NCBI GenBank assembly: GCA_015680685.1
Contig: MNCI01005202.1
Coordinates: 71,031-135,030, forward strand
Reading direction: 5' to 3'
From: Gnetum montanum
Taxonomy: Eukaryota; Streptophyta; Gnetopsida; Gnetales; Gnetaceae
Length of the DNA: 64,000 bases
Of this stretch, positions 35,890 through 46,781 are shown piece by piece. Both the position numbers and the translations under genes were made by a program. How positions within the stretch are numbered: the stretch's first letter is position 1; each line of letters opens with the position of its first letter. The notes below the pieces were generated by a model. The model saw only the letters and a program-made list of their open reading frames with translations. It had not been told where the DNA came from and did no database searches.

Positions 35890-36990
35890 GTCCCTTCTAA
35901 GAGGTATTATGTGCATTGATCATTCTAAATTCATGGAAAGGTTTGGTTTGTTGCACATTGACTAATAATCTCTTATAAGGGCTCTTAGGTTTGTAGATGG
36001 TCATGGCCCCTAAAGGAAAGGTTGTATGAATAATGTAAGGTCCTTCCCACAGTGTTTGAAATTTGATGCATTGTGGCACATGTGTGGGGTTCTAGTAGAG
36101 AACCTTATCTCCTAGTTGATACTTAACCTTTTGAATCTTCAAGTCATGATGCTGCTTATTAAATTCCTTGTGCAACTCATTTGATGATAGGGTAGATAAT
36201 CAATTTTTGTCTAGCACATTTAAAATTACTAACCCTTGTTTTTGTGCTAGATCAAGATCAAGGTGGAGGTCATAAGCCATTGATAGTGTATAGAGCTCGG
36301 TTTGAATTGGAAGCATTGGAAGCTTTCCATACATTAAATCATAGGGAGAGTAGCCTATAGGAAGTTTCCAAGTGGAGCGATATTCCCAAAGAGCATCATT
36401 TAATTTAGTTCTCCAATATTTCCTATACTTGCTAATTGTCCTTGTTAATATTTTAGTGATCTCCTTGTTGGTGACCTCGGCTTGTCCATTAGCTTGGAGG
36501 TGATAAGGTGTAGTCAATTTATGTTCAAATCCTAAGCATTCTATTAACTTCTGAAAAGTTGCACTCATGAAATGTGTTCCATTATCTGAAATAAGTGCAC
36601 GTGGCACACCAAACCTATTTACGATTTTTTGTTGCACAAATCATTCAGCTGTAGATGATGTGTAGTTCATAATAGTAGCTGATTCAGCCCATTTCGTTAG
36701 GTAGTCTACAACAACTACAATGTAGGCTTCTCCATTGGACATTAATGTAATGGGACCCATAAAGTCTATTCCCCAAATGTCGAAGGGTTCTAACAGTTGA
36801 ATCCATTGTTGCAGACCCTCCATTCTAGAATTCATTCCCCCATCACATTGACAACACTCACAAGATTGGAAAAATTGATAGGCATCCTAGAATAATGTTG
36901 GCCAGTAATATCCTACAAGCAGGATCTTAATGGTCGTTCATCTCCCCATATAGTGACCCCCACAAGGGCCCTCATGAATGTCCTAGAGAA
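35890..36990 (-). pseudogene. RT5 integrase
   Basis: Read down from 36990: the H2C2 finger (HEGPCGGH ... CECCQC), then EPFDIWGIDFMGPI with the first Asp, YIVVVVDYLTKWAESATI, VNRFGVPRALISDNGTHF with the second Asp, YHLQANGQAEVTNKEI with the catalytic Glu. Exactly 35 residues lie between the second Asp and the Glu, so the DD35E triad is intact. A C-terminal domain follows (LGDKVLY; WEGPYIIHTTFPLGAMTIYK). A 145-codon run without stop covers 36200-36637. About six stops interrupt the rest. It would have inserted the element's cDNA into the genome. Best-preserved domain in the window. Confidence 0.9.
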
Positions 36991-37299
36991 CTCTTAGTTG
37001 GTCTACCTCAGGCATGCACCATTGAACCAAGCCATCAGGACACACTTTGTAAAGTTGTCCGTTGATCTCCATGAAGTACTTGGCTCTATGAAGAAACTAT
37101 TGTTTCTTCCTAAAGTCCAACTCTTGTGGTGCTTGTTGGGTAAGAAGATAGGTGAGAATGCTATTATACCAGTTCATCTCTATGGGTTCATTATTCACTA
37201 TACCAGCAAAGAGGGTTCATCAAGAAAATGATCAGACATTACATATTCATCCTCTTTGTTGTCCTAGTGCAACCGAGATAAATGATTTGCAACTACATT

Positions 37300-37700
37300 C
37301 CCAGTGCCTTTTCAATCAATCATCATTAGATCAAACTCCTATAGGATTACCAGCCATTGTATAATACGAGTGCTAACTATTGGCTTGTTCATGAGGAACT
37401 GGATTGCACTATGATCCGTGTGGATGAACACTTTGTAACTTAACACATAGTGCCTAAACTTATCTAGTGCAGACACTACAGCCATTAACTCTTGCTTTAT
37501 AGTTGTGTAGTTAAGTTGTGCACCAACGATACTTCTACTTGCATAGTGGATGTACTAAGGATGTTTTTGGTCATCTAACTATGTAAGTATGGCTCCTAAA
37601 GCATAATTGGGTGCATCAGTCATTGTATGGAACAGTCTAGACCACTTGGGAGCTTGTACAATGCGAGTTTCTACAAGCTTTTGTTTCAGGGCTTGGAACG
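37300..37700 (-). pseudogene. RT5 RNase H domain
   Basis: GAQLNYTTIKQELMAVVSAL, KFRHYVLSYKVFIHTDHSAI and LMNKPIVSTRIIQW give the standard Ty3/gypsy RNase H layout, with the TDH Asp kept. It lies between RT and integrase in the normal order. It would degrade RNA in the RNA-DNA hybrid. Confidence 0.85.
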
Positions 37701-38640
37701 CCCATTCACGTTCCTTGGTCCAATAAAATGGTATGTCCTTCTTTGTTAGCTCCACCAATGGTTTGGAAATCTTGAAGAAGTTCTCAATGAATGATTTGTT
37801 AGTTTTTCCAAGGAATGTTCGAATGTCTTTGACAATTTTCGATTGTCGGGTGATTCCTTGGATGATCCTAATTTTGTCTGGGTCTACCTCTATTCCTGTA
37901 TGTGAAACCTTATGGCCAAGTACTACACCTTCTTAGACCATTAAATGGCTTTTCTTCCAGTTTAGCCTTAAAGTAGTTTCTACGCATCTTTTTAGCACTT
38001 GCTCTAATTATCCAAGGCTTGATCAAAACTTGTTCCATAGGTGGAGAAGTCATCCATAAAGACTCCTACTCCATTCCCTATTTGCTATTGGAATATGCTT
38101 AGAACTAGACATTGAAACGTGGCTGGAGCATAACACAAGACAAACAAAATTTATTTATATGCAAACGTTCCTCAAGGACTGGTGAACGTTGTCTTGGCTT
38201 GGTCTTCTAGAGCTATCCGTATTTGGTTGTATCCACTATAGCCATCCAGAAAACTATAATAGTGATGCCTTGCTATGGTGTCTAAGACTTGGTCAACGAA
38301 TGGTAGCAGAAAATTATCCTTAAATGTTGCTATCTTTAGTAGCCTAAAATCTATGCACATCCTCCATTTACCTCCCTTTTTAGGCATGATCATCAGAGGG
38401 CTAACCCATTCGCTATCAGCAATGGGATATATGAACCTAGCCTTAAGAAGTTGTTCTATTTCTTCTTTTACTACTTGCTTCAATTTTGGGTTCAATCGCC
38501 TCTACAATTGTTTTCAAGGTTTCATGGAGGGATCAGTGTAAATATTATGCTGGCATATCCTAGGATCTATTCCAGTTAATTCGGGATATGACCAGGCAAA
38601 GGCTTTTGACCACTAGTTTATTACTTTCAACAGTCTTTCT
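37701..38640 (-). pseudogene. RT5 reverse transcriptase
   Basis: Starts near the RLNPKLKQVVKEEIEQLLKA motif. Then IADSEWVSPLMIMPKKGGKW and MCIDFRLLKIATFKDNF, FLDGYSGYNQIRIA and EDQAKTTFTSP. After a stop, GTFAYK and the catalytic box VFMDDFSTYG at about 38035-38062 (FMDDF at 38046-38060), with both Asp kept. 107 codons are open at 38172-38495. FMDDFS.YG is the form usual in Athila/Tat-group elements. Several stops, so no active enzyme. Confidence 0.88.
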
Positions 38641-38999
38641 TTTTTTTTTGGAAGAAATTCTTGCATTGATGATTATCGATTTTCCATTTTTGAGGGTCAT
38701 ATATTCTAGACCGATGGGCAATGGTTTCAAATTTAGGGGCTCTTATCTAAATTTTTCAGGAATTCCCAACTTCCCCTAGTTGATGTTTTCAAGGTTAAGG
38801 CTTGGAAGTTGGTAGCAGACTTGCTCTAGTGCATTTATGCTTTCAATGTAAGCATTAGTTATTCCCTCAGTTAGTTCCATGCATGTTAGTGAGTTGCTCT
38901 CTTGATCAGCCATCAACCACTAGGTGTCTTCTTGTCATGTGGTTGCTACATACAGGCACTTTTGTATGTTAATGTCTTGTGCACACCGGTGCATGCAGG

Positions 39000-39430
39000 C
39001 AATGCTAAACTTTGCATAATCCATGATATCTACATGCAATTGCACCTTGTATCATTGTATGTGATGCATGGAACCTTCTTCTTCTCAATCTTTCCAAAAG
39101 TGTTCTTTTTAGATATTTCTAGGGAAAGATTGCAGATTCCTAGGCGTGCATCTATAATACTTAGTCATGCCCTTTCCATTATTATTGGGAAGTATCCTTT
39201 ACCGTTGTTTACTTGTATCACTAGGAAATCAATTGGGTATGACCACCCACACATAGTGGTAACGATGTCCTCCACTAGTCCTAAGGGAACAGTGATGGAC
39301 TGGTCAGCCAAATCTAGGTGAATATTGCTCTTCCTTAATGGAGGTAGGTTCTAGGCTTTGTACATCTCTTGTGATATTAAGTTAACTCCAGAATCTAAGT
39401 CCAAAAGAGCTTTTCATGGCTCATTCCTAG
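39000..39430 (-). pseudogene. RT5 aspartic protease
   Basis: KALLDLDSGVNLISQEMYKA holds the Asp-Ser-Gly triad (39387-39395), followed by SITVPLGLVEDIVTTMCGWS, DFLVIQVNNGKGYFPIIM and RAWLSIIDARLG. This is the fold order of retroelement aspartic proteases. It lies between gag and RT. The active-site triad is lost in both RT3 and RT8, so RT5 is the best reference for the family. Confidence 0.8.
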
Positions 39431-39439
39431 CGATTCAGA

Positions 39440-42050
39440 GATAGATTAGAGGGCTTCCAAGATCATAGAATTTCTTGGGAAGGTGGCGAAGGTGGCGAAC
39501 CTTAATCCATTTAGTAATGACATGTGTTAACATAATCATATGCATTGAGTTCAGTGTTTGGTTTGAAGGGAGGTTTGAAGCCTTATTTTATGGAGAGGTG
39601 TTCAGAGGTTCAACTACTTGTGGTTGTGATGGCTTGGTTGGGTTGTTGGTTCTGAAGAAAGGTCTTTTCTTCATACGGTTATTGGAACCAATAGCTAGTT
39701 GAGGATTCATAGCCCTCATGGCATTATGTTATTGTAGTTGAGTAGGGAGTTCCCCTTGCATTGTTGGAGCGGGTGGTAATGGAGCTATTGGTGTGAGAGT
39801 GGTAGATGGATTTGAAGGATGGTATGTTTATGGGTTATCTTCCCTAGGAGAAGGAGTTCTATAATAGTCACAAGCTTGGTAGTGATGTTGTGGTGTAACG
39901 TGACTAAGAGAGTCACGTGGAGAGATCGGGTGCTGCATGTAGTAGCCATATGGGTCCGATTGCTGGTAGGGGTATTGTTGCCTTGGTGATGGCATCCCCC
40001 ATGACTGTGGAAATTTCCACTGTTGATGTTGCTCAATAGGTTGTGGTGGAGTTCCACTTGGATAATATGTTGAAGGTTGGTGGAGCTGCCTTGGGTTACC
40101 TTGGGGATAAGGTAACTGTTGGGATGCTTGCCATTTATTAAGTCTTAGGTTGAGTGCATACACCCCAGACTCTTGTAGATGTGAGATCACTAGGCAACAT
40201 CCCTTAGGATGGTCGTATTGGCATATCTCACATCCATCGTCATTGTCTGTATCTGAATCCACAACCTCTTCTATGATGGCCATTTTTCCCTTACCCTTGT
40301 TATGTGCATTGTCCACTTCTCTCCTTTTCTTTTTGTCATGGTCACTACCTTGCTCCCTAGACTCCTCTACAATTTTAAGAACAATTTCAAACCTACTATC
40401 CATGGAGTCCCACATTTCATCTACCTTTGCCGATACTTCTATTGTTAACTTTTGGAGTGGAAAAATTTTCCTATTCACCATCTTTTCGAGTGGTGACTCT
40501 TCTTCCTCCTCACAAAATCTCACTTCCCTTTTCTAGAGGGAAGGATCTTAGTTGTATTCTTCTGCACTTTCTCTGTTTCATAGCTCACCTTCTTCTTTGG
40601 CTACTTGCTCTAGCAATCTATAAAGTTGATGAGACCTAAGCTCTAATAATCTTCCTTGGGCATACGTTCCAAGGGTTCTTATTTCATGCCTAAGTCCATC
40701 CATGAGATGGCGTAGTTGATCACGCTGCAAATAACCATGGCCAGGGCAACGATGTAATAGTGCATAATAGCGGCCCATGGCAGCATCCAAGGGTACAGGA
40801 TTTCCTTCTCTCCATCCCTAGATTTGGTTTCGCAGGTTAGACACTTGGGAGTACATTTGGTACTTATCATTAAATAGTTCTAACATTGTACTCCACCTCC
40901 GGATGGATTCTGGTTCGAAGGACCAGTACTAGCTTTAAGCTCCTTTCACTAGTGTCCTTGGGAACAACTTTAGTTTTTTCCATTCATTTTCTATGTTTTG
41001 GAATGCTTGTAGATGATTTTGAGGATCAAAGTTATATTCCCCTTCAAATCATAGGATGTTGTTCATGTCTAACCTCTTGATCCTACTATCCTTTTGGTGC
41101 CTTGTTGGAACTCTTACAGCCTCTGTTATATCTAGCATGCTTTTAGTTGTGAGCAGGGGTTCTTCGTGATTGTCTCGTTCATAGCATCTATGGTGTCTAC
41201 ATGGTTCCCTACTCTCCCTTCTTCTATGCCTTGATTCCTTAGAGTACCCTCGTCCTCATTCTCGACTGTCTCATCGATGTTTTTCACTCTATTTTTCCTT
41301 ATCCTCACGATTGGTTTCCCTATGACTACATCCAGACACTGAAGGAGAGGGTGAAGGTGATGATGAAGGTGAAGAAGAAGGAGAACCATCACCATGACGA
41401 TGTTTTCTACCTTCTCTTTAGTGGTCTCGACCATGATCATGATCATGATCAAAACGTCCACCCTTATTGTGTGTTCGTGTTCACTTGTTGAACACTTCAT
41501 GTTCGTGGCTATTAGAACCAGGGTTGCAAACTGTGGAGTGGAGGTTCTAATACACCACCTCTCAACCATTTTTAGGAGGGGGAACATCATTTTTTTGGGA
41601 ACCTGTTGAGGCAGGTTTACCATCCTCAATTTCAATCAAGACATGTGGAGCGTTATGGGACCATTTACCCTTCAAGGATGTATGGTATCTCTCCTATCGC
41701 AAGTCCCTTTGATGTTGCACTTTTGTGGGATGATATTCCCTTGTGTCATGATCGCATGCAACATATTCCACATATAAAAGTGGCATGCCTATTCATGTGA
41801 GAGCACGAAGGAGCATGTTGGGGACTGATCGGTCTGGGGGCAACACTGTGTTACCCTCCAAGTCTCTCTAATGCAGTTGTTCATCTTGGTGGAGAATAAA
41901 GGTGAAATCAGGTACATACTCATTGTAATGAGTATATACCATCCAAAACTATTGAGGAACTGTCAGATCTTGGTTATGTGTATTATGTTGTCGACTGTCT
42001 CTTGTGTTAGTCCTAGGCGGTGAAGTGCTCTTATGCGAAGAAGAAGACAT
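39440..42050 (-). pseudogene. RT5 gag
   Basis: Start at 42050 (MSSSSHKSTSPPRTNTRDSR), 126 bases from the primer site. In order: a short N-terminal domain; a Ser/Arg/Glu-rich segment at about 41165-41470 (SPSSSPSSSPSPSPSVSG, then alternating Arg with Glu, Asp, His); a capsid-like Retrotrans_gag region (about 40560-41080; NHLQAFQNIENEWKKLKLFP, AAMGRYYALLHRCPGHGYL, LRHLMDGLRHEI); a zinc-knuckle variant CEICQYDHPKGCC at about 40194-40232 with three rather than four residues between the second Cys and His; and a Pro/Gln/Tyr/Ser-rich tail (about 39828-40140; QQYPYQQSDPYGYYMQHP). The longest open run is 231 codons (39828-40523). It would form the virus-like particle. Stops elsewhere. Confidence 0.85.
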
Positions 42051-42175
42051 CTTGTCTTGTTCAGTGTGCAATGTACCATTGTCCTATCCTTATTTTATTA
42101 ACCCTAAGTGTTCATTCTAACATTCAAATGATATGAATGATTTCCTATGTTCTACGTAGTGCACAAACAACTAAG

Positions 42176-42193
42176 TCCCCAGCAACGGCACCA
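42176..42193 (-). other. RT5 primer binding site (tRNA-Asp type)
   Basis: Plus-strand TCCCCAGCAACGGCACCA, one base from the LTR, agrees at 16 of 18 bases with the tRNA-Asp 3' end (TCCCCGGCAACGGCGCCA). Both differences are G-to-A on this strand. Confidence 0.88.
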
Positions 42194-42194
42194 A

Positions 42195-42993
42195 TGATGA
42201 GTGGCGAGGTAACCATACACTCAACCATATGAATACGAGCATCTCATGCGCGATCTGGTCGAACTCCAAGGACTAAGTGCTTATGCACCTTAATGGAACA
42301 CTCAAGGTTAATCAATCGTTGTCTTCCCAAACTTACTTGTATTGTCACAGTTGTATGGTTAAGTAAGCTTGAGGTATATGATTTTTATAACTTTTGTCTT
42401 TTTATGTCTTATGCTAATAAAGGAGAGGGAGAGAGAACTAAGTGGCTAATTTATCTTAACTATTCATTAACTAGTTTCTAATTGTTCCTAACACCAGTAT
42501 CCATTCCCACTTGCTGTACACATCTTGAACTAGTGCAACGTTGCTAGAATTACCAAATGCTAATCATTACTGGGTTACCAAGTGCTACACGCATGCTCGA
42601 AGTAGATATACTGAGTGTACTTAACTAAGAGGATCAAAGGTTGAGAAAGAGATTAATTAACTAGGAAAGTATTAAACATTCAACAATAATTAATTACTAA
42701 TTAGCTTAATCTGTATGCTGCAAGGTTTATCATAAAGTTCATCTTTATTGTGGTACACAAATGTGTGCTCAGGCACAAATTTCTTGAATAAAGATCCGTT
42801 CACTCTATAACTCCTATTGCAGGCACACATATATTATTCTAACTCTGGACTAATTAAACTGCAAGAGTTTGGCTAACGGTTTAAGTCTTACTACTTGAAA
42901 TAAAGGGCACCACCTCTTATTTATAGAAGATGAGGTAGGACACGATATTGCGTATGCGATATTGCGTGGTGGATGCGATATCGCGGCTCATCC
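42195..42993 (-). repeat. RT5 5' LTR (799 bp)
   Basis: Plus-strand start TGATGAGTGGCGAGG; end GGCTCATC plus a mutated last base. Minus-strand TATA-like box at 42919-42926, palindromic GATATC/GATATT cluster at 42938-42986, shorter than in the 3' LTR. Homologous throughout to 33058-33879. Confidence 0.92.
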
Positions 42994-44270
42994 CCATGCC
43001 TATTGGAGGATATATATTTGGAGAGTGTAATGATATGGAAGATTTACCACTATAATTTGCAAGTTCTTGTGATCTTACAATTGTAAATACTTATTTTAAA
43101 ATGAAGATAGAATATTTAATTACACATAAGAGTGGTATGGATAAAACATAAATTGATTGTTTCTTATTATGCAAAAGATATTGGGCCATGTGTAATGACT
43201 TCAAGGTCATACTTGGAAAGAGCCTTGCAACTTAGAATTGAATAATGATCATGAACTTAGCTATACAAATCTTTAAGGTAGCCCAAGAAAATGGACTAAA
43301 TGCATAAAATTATTAAATTTAAAGAAAGATAGTAACACCTTATTCAAAGAACAAATACTTCAAGAAGGTAATTGGAATTGGGATTTATCTACAAATTTAA
43401 TTTAAGGCCAAATGAAAAGCTACATATAGAAAATTGAAAAGACCATTTTGAGTGAAATAAAAGGCAAAAAATACATCCTACGAGAGACATGGTGGTGAAG
43501 TGATGAAGTGTAACATGCTATCCAAAACAAGAAAAAATTATTTAAAGAATGACAATAAAATGATATCAAGGAAAATAGGCTAATATACCAAATGACAGAA
43601 AAAGGAGGTAACATTAATAGTAGTCAAAGCCAAACATAAGGTCCTGGATAACTTTTATAAGAAATTAGAAAAAATGAAAGATAAAAATTTATTTATAAGT
43701 TGGCGAAAATAAAAAATAAGAAATGTAGGGATATTAATCATGTCAAATACATTAAGGAGGTAGATGAAAAATTTTTGGTAAAAGATGATAAAATTGTGTG
43801 AAAAAAAAGTATTTTAAAAAATTATTAAATAAAGAATATCCAAGAGAACACATCCAAGAAGAAGACCTAAAATTTTGATTTGGTTAATGGACTTTTCATC
43901 TCTAAGGTCAAGACATCCTTACCAAAGATGAAATATGAAGAGTTATTAGACTAAATAACATTCCTATAGAATCTTGGAAAGTACTAGGAGATACAGAAGT
44001 TTCTTGTTGATACAATTATTTAAAATAAAGCATTATTGTTTCTATCTCCAAAAATAAAATAATGAATAGAATTATGAAAATTATAAAGGAAACAAGCTGA
44101 TGCACCATATTATGAAGCTTTGGAAGAGTCATAGAGTAATGTCCTAGACTTAAATTAATAGTATCAGAAAATCAATTTGGATTTATGCCAAAGAGTTCCA
44201 CTATAGAGGTTGTTTTCTTAGTACAAAATATGATAAAAAAAGTTTAGAAAACATAAAAATGAAATCAGGC
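42994..44270 (+). pseudogene. RTE-type LINE remnant (endonuclease end and RT start)
   Basis: Plus-strand LINE ORF with stops. GGYIFGECND, DLTIVNTYFKMK, LITHKSGMDKTxIDCFLL and CNDFKVILGKSL match the C-terminal half of an RTE-type endonuclease (about 43004-43260). A linker follows with ILRETWW and IQNKKKLFK. The RT N-terminus reads IMKIIKETS, FGRVIE and ENQFGFMPKSSTIEVVFLVQ at about 44165-44225. Homology fades by about 44270 before the catalytic box. Its 5' edge coincides with the RT5 insertion (CCATG at 42994-42998 is the target duplication), yet no LINE sequence is evident left of RT5 at 33052. Confidence 0.8.
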
Positions 44271-44366
44271 TTTATTACATCTAAAGACTCATAGGATCTA
44301 TTGGATCAATATTACATTCTCATGAAAAATAAAGACATAATCAACAAATTGACCAATCACCAATGG

Positions 44367-45304
44367 TGATAAGCAGTTGAAGGTATCCCTATGCTCAACC
44401 ATATGAATCACGAAGTGTTCATGCATGATTTGGTTGAAATCTATGGACTCTATAGTTTCTAGTGCACTAGTCTTCTAGGTAGTAAACCTAGCCCTAAGGT
44501 CATTCGTTGTCTTCCCAATTACACTTATGAAGCTCAATGATATGGTTAACTGTAATTGAGGCATATGATTTTTTTCATTTTATGTTTTAGGTGCTTAAAG
44601 AGAGAGATGAAGTAATTTAATAACTAATTTAATTTAACTAACTAAATGGTCCCTAGCTAGTCCTAACATAAGCATCTGAACCTCCTTTTCGTACACCTCT
44701 TGAATCACATATCCACTGCTAGGTTACCAAGCACTACACTACTAGATGCACCAAGCAATAATGCTGTTAGGATTGCCAAGCAAATACATGTTATGCTTGA
44801 AGCAATCATACTTATGTATTTAATCTATCTAGCTTATCTCACTTAATTAGCTTAATTACTATAAAACATTAAATAATTAACTAAAAGCATTAAATGCATG
44901 AATAGATATCTAAACTATCCAAAATGCTACAAGGTTTATCAAGAAGCTCATCTTTATTGCCATACACACTATCATGCTTAGGTACACCAATGCTCAAATA
45001 AAGATCTGTATACTTAATGACTCTTGTTATAGGCACTTGGGAAAATATTCTAACTTTCAAATTTAAAAAATACAAGATTTTGACTACTACTATGAATTGG
45101 ATGCCCATAAACATGGCTAGGGGCTCATATTTATAGGTTTTACTCTAAGGTTGCATCAATGGGGCCCTATCAATGTAGTGAATGTTATGTTAATGCAGCC
45201 TCATCAATGGGGCAACACCATGTAAACAAGGCCCCATCGATGAGGGCCTATTGATGAGGCTGCATCAATGGGGGCCCATCGACATGACACTTTGACACTC
45301 ATCA
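44367..45304 (-). repeat. RT6 3' LTR (938 bp)
   Basis: Plus-strand TGATAAGCAGTTG start, CACTCATCA end, and the family words CAACCATATGAATCAC, GTCTTCCCAATTACACTT and ATGATTTTTTTCATTTTATG. Minus-strand TATA-like box at 45128-45136, then a GC-rich inverted-motif cluster at about 45148-45287 (GCCTCATCAATGGGGC; GCCCCATCGATGAGGGC). The body is close to the RT8 LTR, but the cluster is different. Confidence 0.8.
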
Positions 45305-45774
45305 TACCCTCATGACTGAATGAAAAATTATTCTTGAGTTCTTTTACAAAATTGGAAAGGTATGGGATTATTAACTGACTCTTAACAAAATAACTAACTT
45401 GAGAAAACTAAGTGCCCAAGTTTACAAATCAACACATTACAAAAAATCATGGTGTTCATGACATAAAATTGAACACTATGATATGATTACAAAAATTTGG
45501 ATAGCATATCCTCTAATGGTGTGAAGATGGTGATGAAGACTAGAGAGTCCTAGGCAATGGTGGCTCCTAAGGTTGAGAAGGACCTTCTCTAGCTTTAGGC
45601 ATGTGTGGTGGCTAAGGTAGTTGTGGCTATCCTGCTACAATTGCAACCTTCAATGGAAGATCAAAGGCATCAAGAAATACCTTCATCTTCTCCTCCATAC
45701 TTCAAGGATCATTCACAATTCACATGACATCACCAATGTGGGCTAGAATGTGGACTACCCATGAACAAGGCATG
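45305..45774 (-). other. RT6 polypurine tract and 3' UTR
   Basis: Minus-strand CATGAGGGTA sits directly before the LTR; the rest matches the RT5 3' UTR near its LTR. From about 45540 the sequence may encode the C-terminal end of the coiled-coil ORF, but I could not fix a frame. Confidence 0.5.
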
Positions 45775-45779
45775 ATTAG
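45775..45779. repeat. RT7 target site duplication, left copy
   Basis: ATTAG, matching 51785-51789. Confidence 0.88.
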
Positions 45780-46647
45780 TGATGAATCATGGTTTTCTAG
45801 GCCCCAATATTGAGTACATGATATCAAGTACCTGATATCTTAGCCTGGATATAATATTATATACACGATATCATGATTCCTGTATTGGTCTATAAATATC
45901 ACGCTTAGGTGCATGGGGAGGAATCTCTTTCTATTAAGTCTTTGGGTTGAGTCTTTTTGTTAGTTTTTAGTTAATTTTTAGTTCCTTTCACAAGTGCATG
46001 CTCATAGTGTGATGTTTGCAATTGTATGGAATCTTTCTTCAAGTGTGACATACTTGGACATGCACACGATCGACAATAAAGTTCAAGATTATTCCATCAT
46101 TGCAGCATTCACTTAGCTTTTAATTTGTTTTAATTATTTATTATTTATTATTATTTTCTTAGTTAATATTTCTTTTATCATCATTTACTATTCCTATTGT
46201 TAATGTGGAACGAGTACCTCTTAATCACGAACATTTAAGTGTAACTACTTGGTAACCTAGTAGTGTATCTAGTAGTGCTCGAGTAATGTACACTTGGTAA
46301 TCCCAGAAGTAGTACACAAAGTCCAAGATGCATATAGATGATTGAGGATGAATGCTCATCACACTTAAGCTAGTTTAGATTTTACTTCATATTGCTTATT
46401 AGCTTAATCAAGATCATTTTTCATTGTCTCTAGGAGTAGCCTAGTGTTAGAAATCACATCATACACCTCATGTTGGACTAAACCATATGTGACAAAGAAA
46501 TTATGAGTCCAAGTTGAAAGACAGTGAACTATGATCAACGTATAACTATCTAGGTGCGACAACTAGTCCATCTACAGAATTCGACTGGATCATGCATACA
46601 CACTCATATTTGTATGGTTGAGCATAGGGATACCTCACCGCTCATCA
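45780..46647 (+). repeat. RT7 5' LTR (868 bp)
   Basis: TGATGAATCATGG start, CCGCTCATCA end. Palindrome cluster at about 45818-45877 with GATATCAAGTACCTGATATC, a near-perfect 20-base palindrome centred on GTAC. TATA-like TATAAATA at 45891-45898. Only one GTAC-centred unit here, against several in the 3' LTR. Confidence 0.92.
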
Positions 46648-46666
46648 TTGGCACCATTGCCAAGGA
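46648..46666 (+). other. RT7 primer binding site (tRNA-Asp type)
   Basis: TTGGCACCATTGCCAAGGA directly after the LTR. Against TGGCGCCGTTGCCGGGGA, 14 of 18 bases agree and all four differences are G-to-A. Confidence 0.85.
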
Positions 46667-46781
46667 TGCTACTAGTTATCTAGATTAGTTGTATCATACA
46701 AGATCGCTGTAACAGGATATTAATGATATATCTTTCAGACAAAGAAATTAAATTCAATTAAGTCACACACAATTCACAACA

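Larger units (their letters stand above)
33058..42993 (-). mobile_element. RT5, full-length Athila/Tat-like Ty3/gypsy element
   Basis: Complete 9.9-kb minus-strand insertion. 5' LTR 42195-42993, primer site 42176-42193, gag from 42050, protease, RT, RNase H, integrase to about 35890, a 2-kb 3' UTR, polypurine tract 33880-33890, 3' LTR 33058-33879, and 5-bp target duplication CCATG. LTR ends are TGATGA...CTCATCA (the last A is C in the 5' LTR). LTRs differ at roughly 8 percent of bases in the stretch I compared by eye, so the insertion is old. The FMDDFS RT box and tRNA-Asp primer site suit the Athila/Tat group. No env-like ORF is visible in the 3' UTR. Stops in every domain make it inactive, though the main catalytic residues I checked survive. 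Confidence 0.92.

Noticed and set aside
40150-40536. 128-codon plus-strand open frame
   Set aside because: Antisense shadow of the RT5 gag frame at 39828-40523, which has recognisable zinc-knuckle and low-complexity features.
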